From NCBI GenBank assembly GCA_000697335.1, contig JNEM01013560.1:1-34532 (forward strand): a stretch of 34,532 nt of DNA. The letters are read 5' to 3'. This document shows positions 31,886 to 34,532 of the stretch, one piece after another (the first letter of the stretch is position 1; each line of letters starts with the position of its first letter). The DNA comes from Conidiobolus incongruus B7586 (Eukaryota; Entomophthoromycota; Entomophthoromycetes; Entomophthorales; Conidiobolaceae). The notes under the pieces are model-generated. The model was not told the origin of the DNA, made no database searches, and was given only the letters and a program-made list of their open reading frames with translations. The translations under genes and the position numbers were made by a program.

Positions 31886-34488
31886 TAAATATTGGTTTAT
31901 AATTTAATTAATAGGAATTTTTTGTGATTGAAAAAAATAAAGATTTTAATATATAATATATTAAAAAAATATATAATATAAATTTAATAGTTCTCTCATT
32001 ATTAATAACTTTTTGTTATATTTTTGGTAAACTTTTAATAATTAAAAAATAATTTTCTTATTAAGGATTGAAATTTAATATTTTATAAATTAATTAAATA
32101 TTTTTATAATAATTTTCTTTCTTATAAGTTAGTTTTTTAATTACCAAACACAATCTTAATTATATAAGCTATAATCTAGGGAATATATTAGATATGGTAG
32201 TTTTTTCCAGTTATTTTTAATTAGGAAGATTTTATAGTTTTAGATTTATATATTTTAAAATTATTATGCAAAATAATAGATTTTCTTAAATTATATTAAA
32301 ACCACCAATAAGAAATACTTTTATTTAAAAAAAACAATATAATATTTATTGTTAATTGATAATGCTTCAAAAACTAAATAAAAATAGCATATACTACTAT
32401 AATCTATTATAATAATAAAATTTGCTTATTAATAAAATATTTATTTATAAGGATTTATAAAGAGTGTTGTTTTAACATAATCTAATATTTTGATTTGTAA
32501 TTTAATAAAAAGTTATATATAAGGATCTAAGATTTATCAATTATAATTATTTATTATAAAAGCTTAGGTTTCTAGAAATATTTTAGTAAGTTTTATTTAG
32601 CAATAGCTATTTTAGCTTTTTTTTTAGTTTTAGTTATATTAAACAAATACCTATTTTATACTTTTATTTATCAATTTAATTTTAGATTTTAAAATATTAA
32701 AAATATTTATAAGATTAAAATTAAAATATTTTGATAATTTTTTAACTGAAATAAAAAAATAATTTTTAATATATTTTTTTTATTTTATTAATAATTAAAA
32801 AAATAACAGTTAAAGTTGGTTTTTTAGATTTTAATAGGTTTTGGATAGTTTCTCTCTTAGCCTTAAAATAGTTTACCCAATAATAAATAGTTGATTTTAA
32901 TAATATTTTATTATCAAAACTTGCTTGTAAATTTTAAATAATTTAAAAAATTTATAGTTAAGCTTTACTAATACTAAAATAAAAAGATTCTGATCATTAT
33001 TATTTAGTTTAAATATATTTAAATTAAATAACTGCTTTTAAAAAAGTTAATTATTGAATCAAAAAAAAATAATAATATATATATAATTTAATAAAATATA
33101 ATTTCTGATTTAATTTATATATATTTATTTATTTAAAATTAATGATATTTTTGGAAAATCAGAATTTCAAAAATTTCCTATTATTATTAATTTTAGATAA
33201 TATTAAATAATTTTTTTAGTTATAAAATAACTTACCAAATGATAAATAATAAATTTACAAAATATATTTTTATTAAAAGCTATATTTAAACTTTAAATAA
33301 TTTTAAAAATTTAATATTTAAGTTTTACAAATATTGAACTAAAAGAGTATTGATGATGATTATTTTATTATATATAATTATATTAAATAAATTTTAAAAA
33401 ATTATTTTTTTAATCAAAAAAATAATAATATATATATAATTTAATAAAATATAATTTCTGATTTAATTTATATATATTTATTTATTTAAAATTAATGATA
33501 TTTTTGGAAAATCAGAATTTCAAAAATTTCCTATTATTATTAATTTTAGATAATATTAAATAATTTTTTTAGTTATAAAATAACTTACCAAATGATAAAT
33601 AATAAATTTACAAAATATATTTTTATTAAAAGCTATATTTAAACTTTAAATAATTTTAAAAATTTAATATTTAAGTTTTACAAATATTGAACTAAAAGAG
33701 TATTGATGATGATTATTTTATTATATATAATTATATTAAATAAATTTTAAAAAATTATTTTTTTAATCAAAAAAATAATAATATATATATAATTTAATAA
33801 AATATAATTTCTGATTTAATTTATATATATTTATTTATTTAAAATTAATGATATTTTTGGAAAATCAGAATTTCAAAAATTTCCTATTATTATTAATTTT
33901 AGATAATATTAAATAATTTTTTTAGTTATAAAATAACTTACCAAATGATAAATAATAAATTTACAAAATATATTTTTATTAAAAGCTATATTTAAACTTT
34001 AAATAATTTTAAAAATTTAATATTTAAGTTTTACAAATATTGAACTAAAAGAGTATTGATGATGATTATTTTATTATATATAATTATATTAAATAAATTT
34101 TAAAAAATTATTTTTTTAATCAAAAAAATAATAATATATATATAATTTAATAAAATATAATTTCTGATTTAATTTATATATATTTATTTATTTAAAATTA
34201 ATGATATTTTTGGAAAATCAGAATTTCAAAAATTTCCTATTATTATTAATTTTAGATAATATTAAATAATTTTTTTAGTTATAAAATAACTTACCAAATG
34301 ATAAATAATAAATTTACAAAATATATTTTTATTAAAAGCTATATTTAAACTTTAAATAATTTTAAAAATTTAATATTTAAGTTTTACAAATATTGAACTA
34401 AAAGAGTATTGATGATGATTATTTTATTATATATAATTATATTAAATAAATTTTAAAAAATTATTTTTTTAATTTCAAAACCTATTAT
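31886..34488 (-). mobile_element. Family-2 DDE transposon relic, copy G, with expanded subterminal array
   Basis: This minus-strand copy is about 2.6 kb. Its left end (TAATAGGAATTTTTTGTGAT near 31903) is the reverse complement of copy D's right end, and its right end (AAAACCTATTATT near 34477) gives a matching inverted AATAATAGG. The transposase relic lies at about 32030-32640 on the minus strand; the stretch near 32520-32635 aligns with 8610-8720. The 5' subterminal region, two diverged monomers in copy D, is here one diverged monomer (about 32860-33060) plus four copies of a 353-bp unit. Transposase frames are broken by many stops. Confidence 0.55.
33061..34473. repeat. 353-bp tandem array, four near-identical copies
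   Basis: The landmark TTTCTGATTT recurs with its G at 33107, 33460, 33813 and 34166, exactly 353 bp apart, and sequence between copies is identical as far as I can read apart from one or two A's at the start of copy 1. Units also share GGAAAATCAGAATTTC and GAGTATTGATGATGATTA. A fifth, strongly diverged partial unit precedes the array at about 32860-33060. The unit is related in reverse complement to 7757-8480 of copy D. The array has no open frame. Confidence 0.95.
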
Positions 34489-34532
34489 TTATTAATATAT
34501 TTAATTTAAAGCTATATTTGCTTTTTTATTTT

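Noticed and set aside
33061-34473. The tandem array as a CRISPR array or telomeric repeat
   Set aside because: The units are 353 bp, with no alternating short repeat and unique spacer, and no short G-rich telomere-type motif.
1-34532. tRNA or rRNA genes
   Set aside because: I looked for T-loop-like GGTTCRAATCC patterns and rRNA-like composition and saw none.

Overview
The window is a very AT-rich piece of a eukaryotic, most likely fungal, nuclear genome. Four genes or gene fragments carry spliceosomal introns of about 34-126 nt with GT..AG ends. The protein set (ARV1, an Mps1-like kinase, cytosolic glyoxalase II, a GPI-type surface protein, a short rhodopsin-like receptor) and the transition-driven decay of its transposons fit an early-diverging fungus. 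An entomophthoralean such as Conidiobolus, whose genomes are AT-rich and rich in rhodopsin-like receptors, is my best guess. That is inference; no rRNA or other phylogenetic marker is present.

Layout. 1-13,675 is a transposon graveyard. Three copies of one Tc1/mariner family with long inverted repeats (A 57-7350, B 9351-10914, C 12115-13675) sit among remnants of a second, unrelated DDE transposon family (D about 7757-9325). Copy A is split by a decayed Ty3/gypsy-type LTR element (921-6635) and itself appears to sit in the tail of a family-2 element. 14,600-21,570 is the gene-bearing part. It holds two short plus-strand coding fragments that look like decayed genes (14601-14690 and 14740-about 15062), then four minus-strand genes: a GPI-anchored-type protein (15164-15700), ARV1 in seven exons (16262-17311), an intronless Mps1-like kinase (17960-19411) and glyoxalase II in six exons (20544-21569). 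21,570-25,550 is gene-free AT-rich DNA. 25,553-26,565 is an isolated island of near-normal base composition holding unrecognised, apparently duplicated coding modules, two of which carry a TAG at the same codon. 27240-28193 is an intact seven-helix receptor gene on the plus strand. 28,990-34,532 is again repeat-derived: three more family-2 copies (E, F, G) and a four-copy, 353-bp tandem array grown from the subterminal repeat of copy G.

How it fits together. The intact genes act in unrelated processes (ER lipid homeostasis, signalling, methylglyoxal detoxification, cell surface), so no operon or cluster logic is implied. The main stories are genomic. Decay of repeats is dominated by C-to-T and G-to-A change and may have spilled into neighbouring gene relics, whose stops are all of the type made from Gln codons. 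A transposon end has also been turned into a young satellite array.
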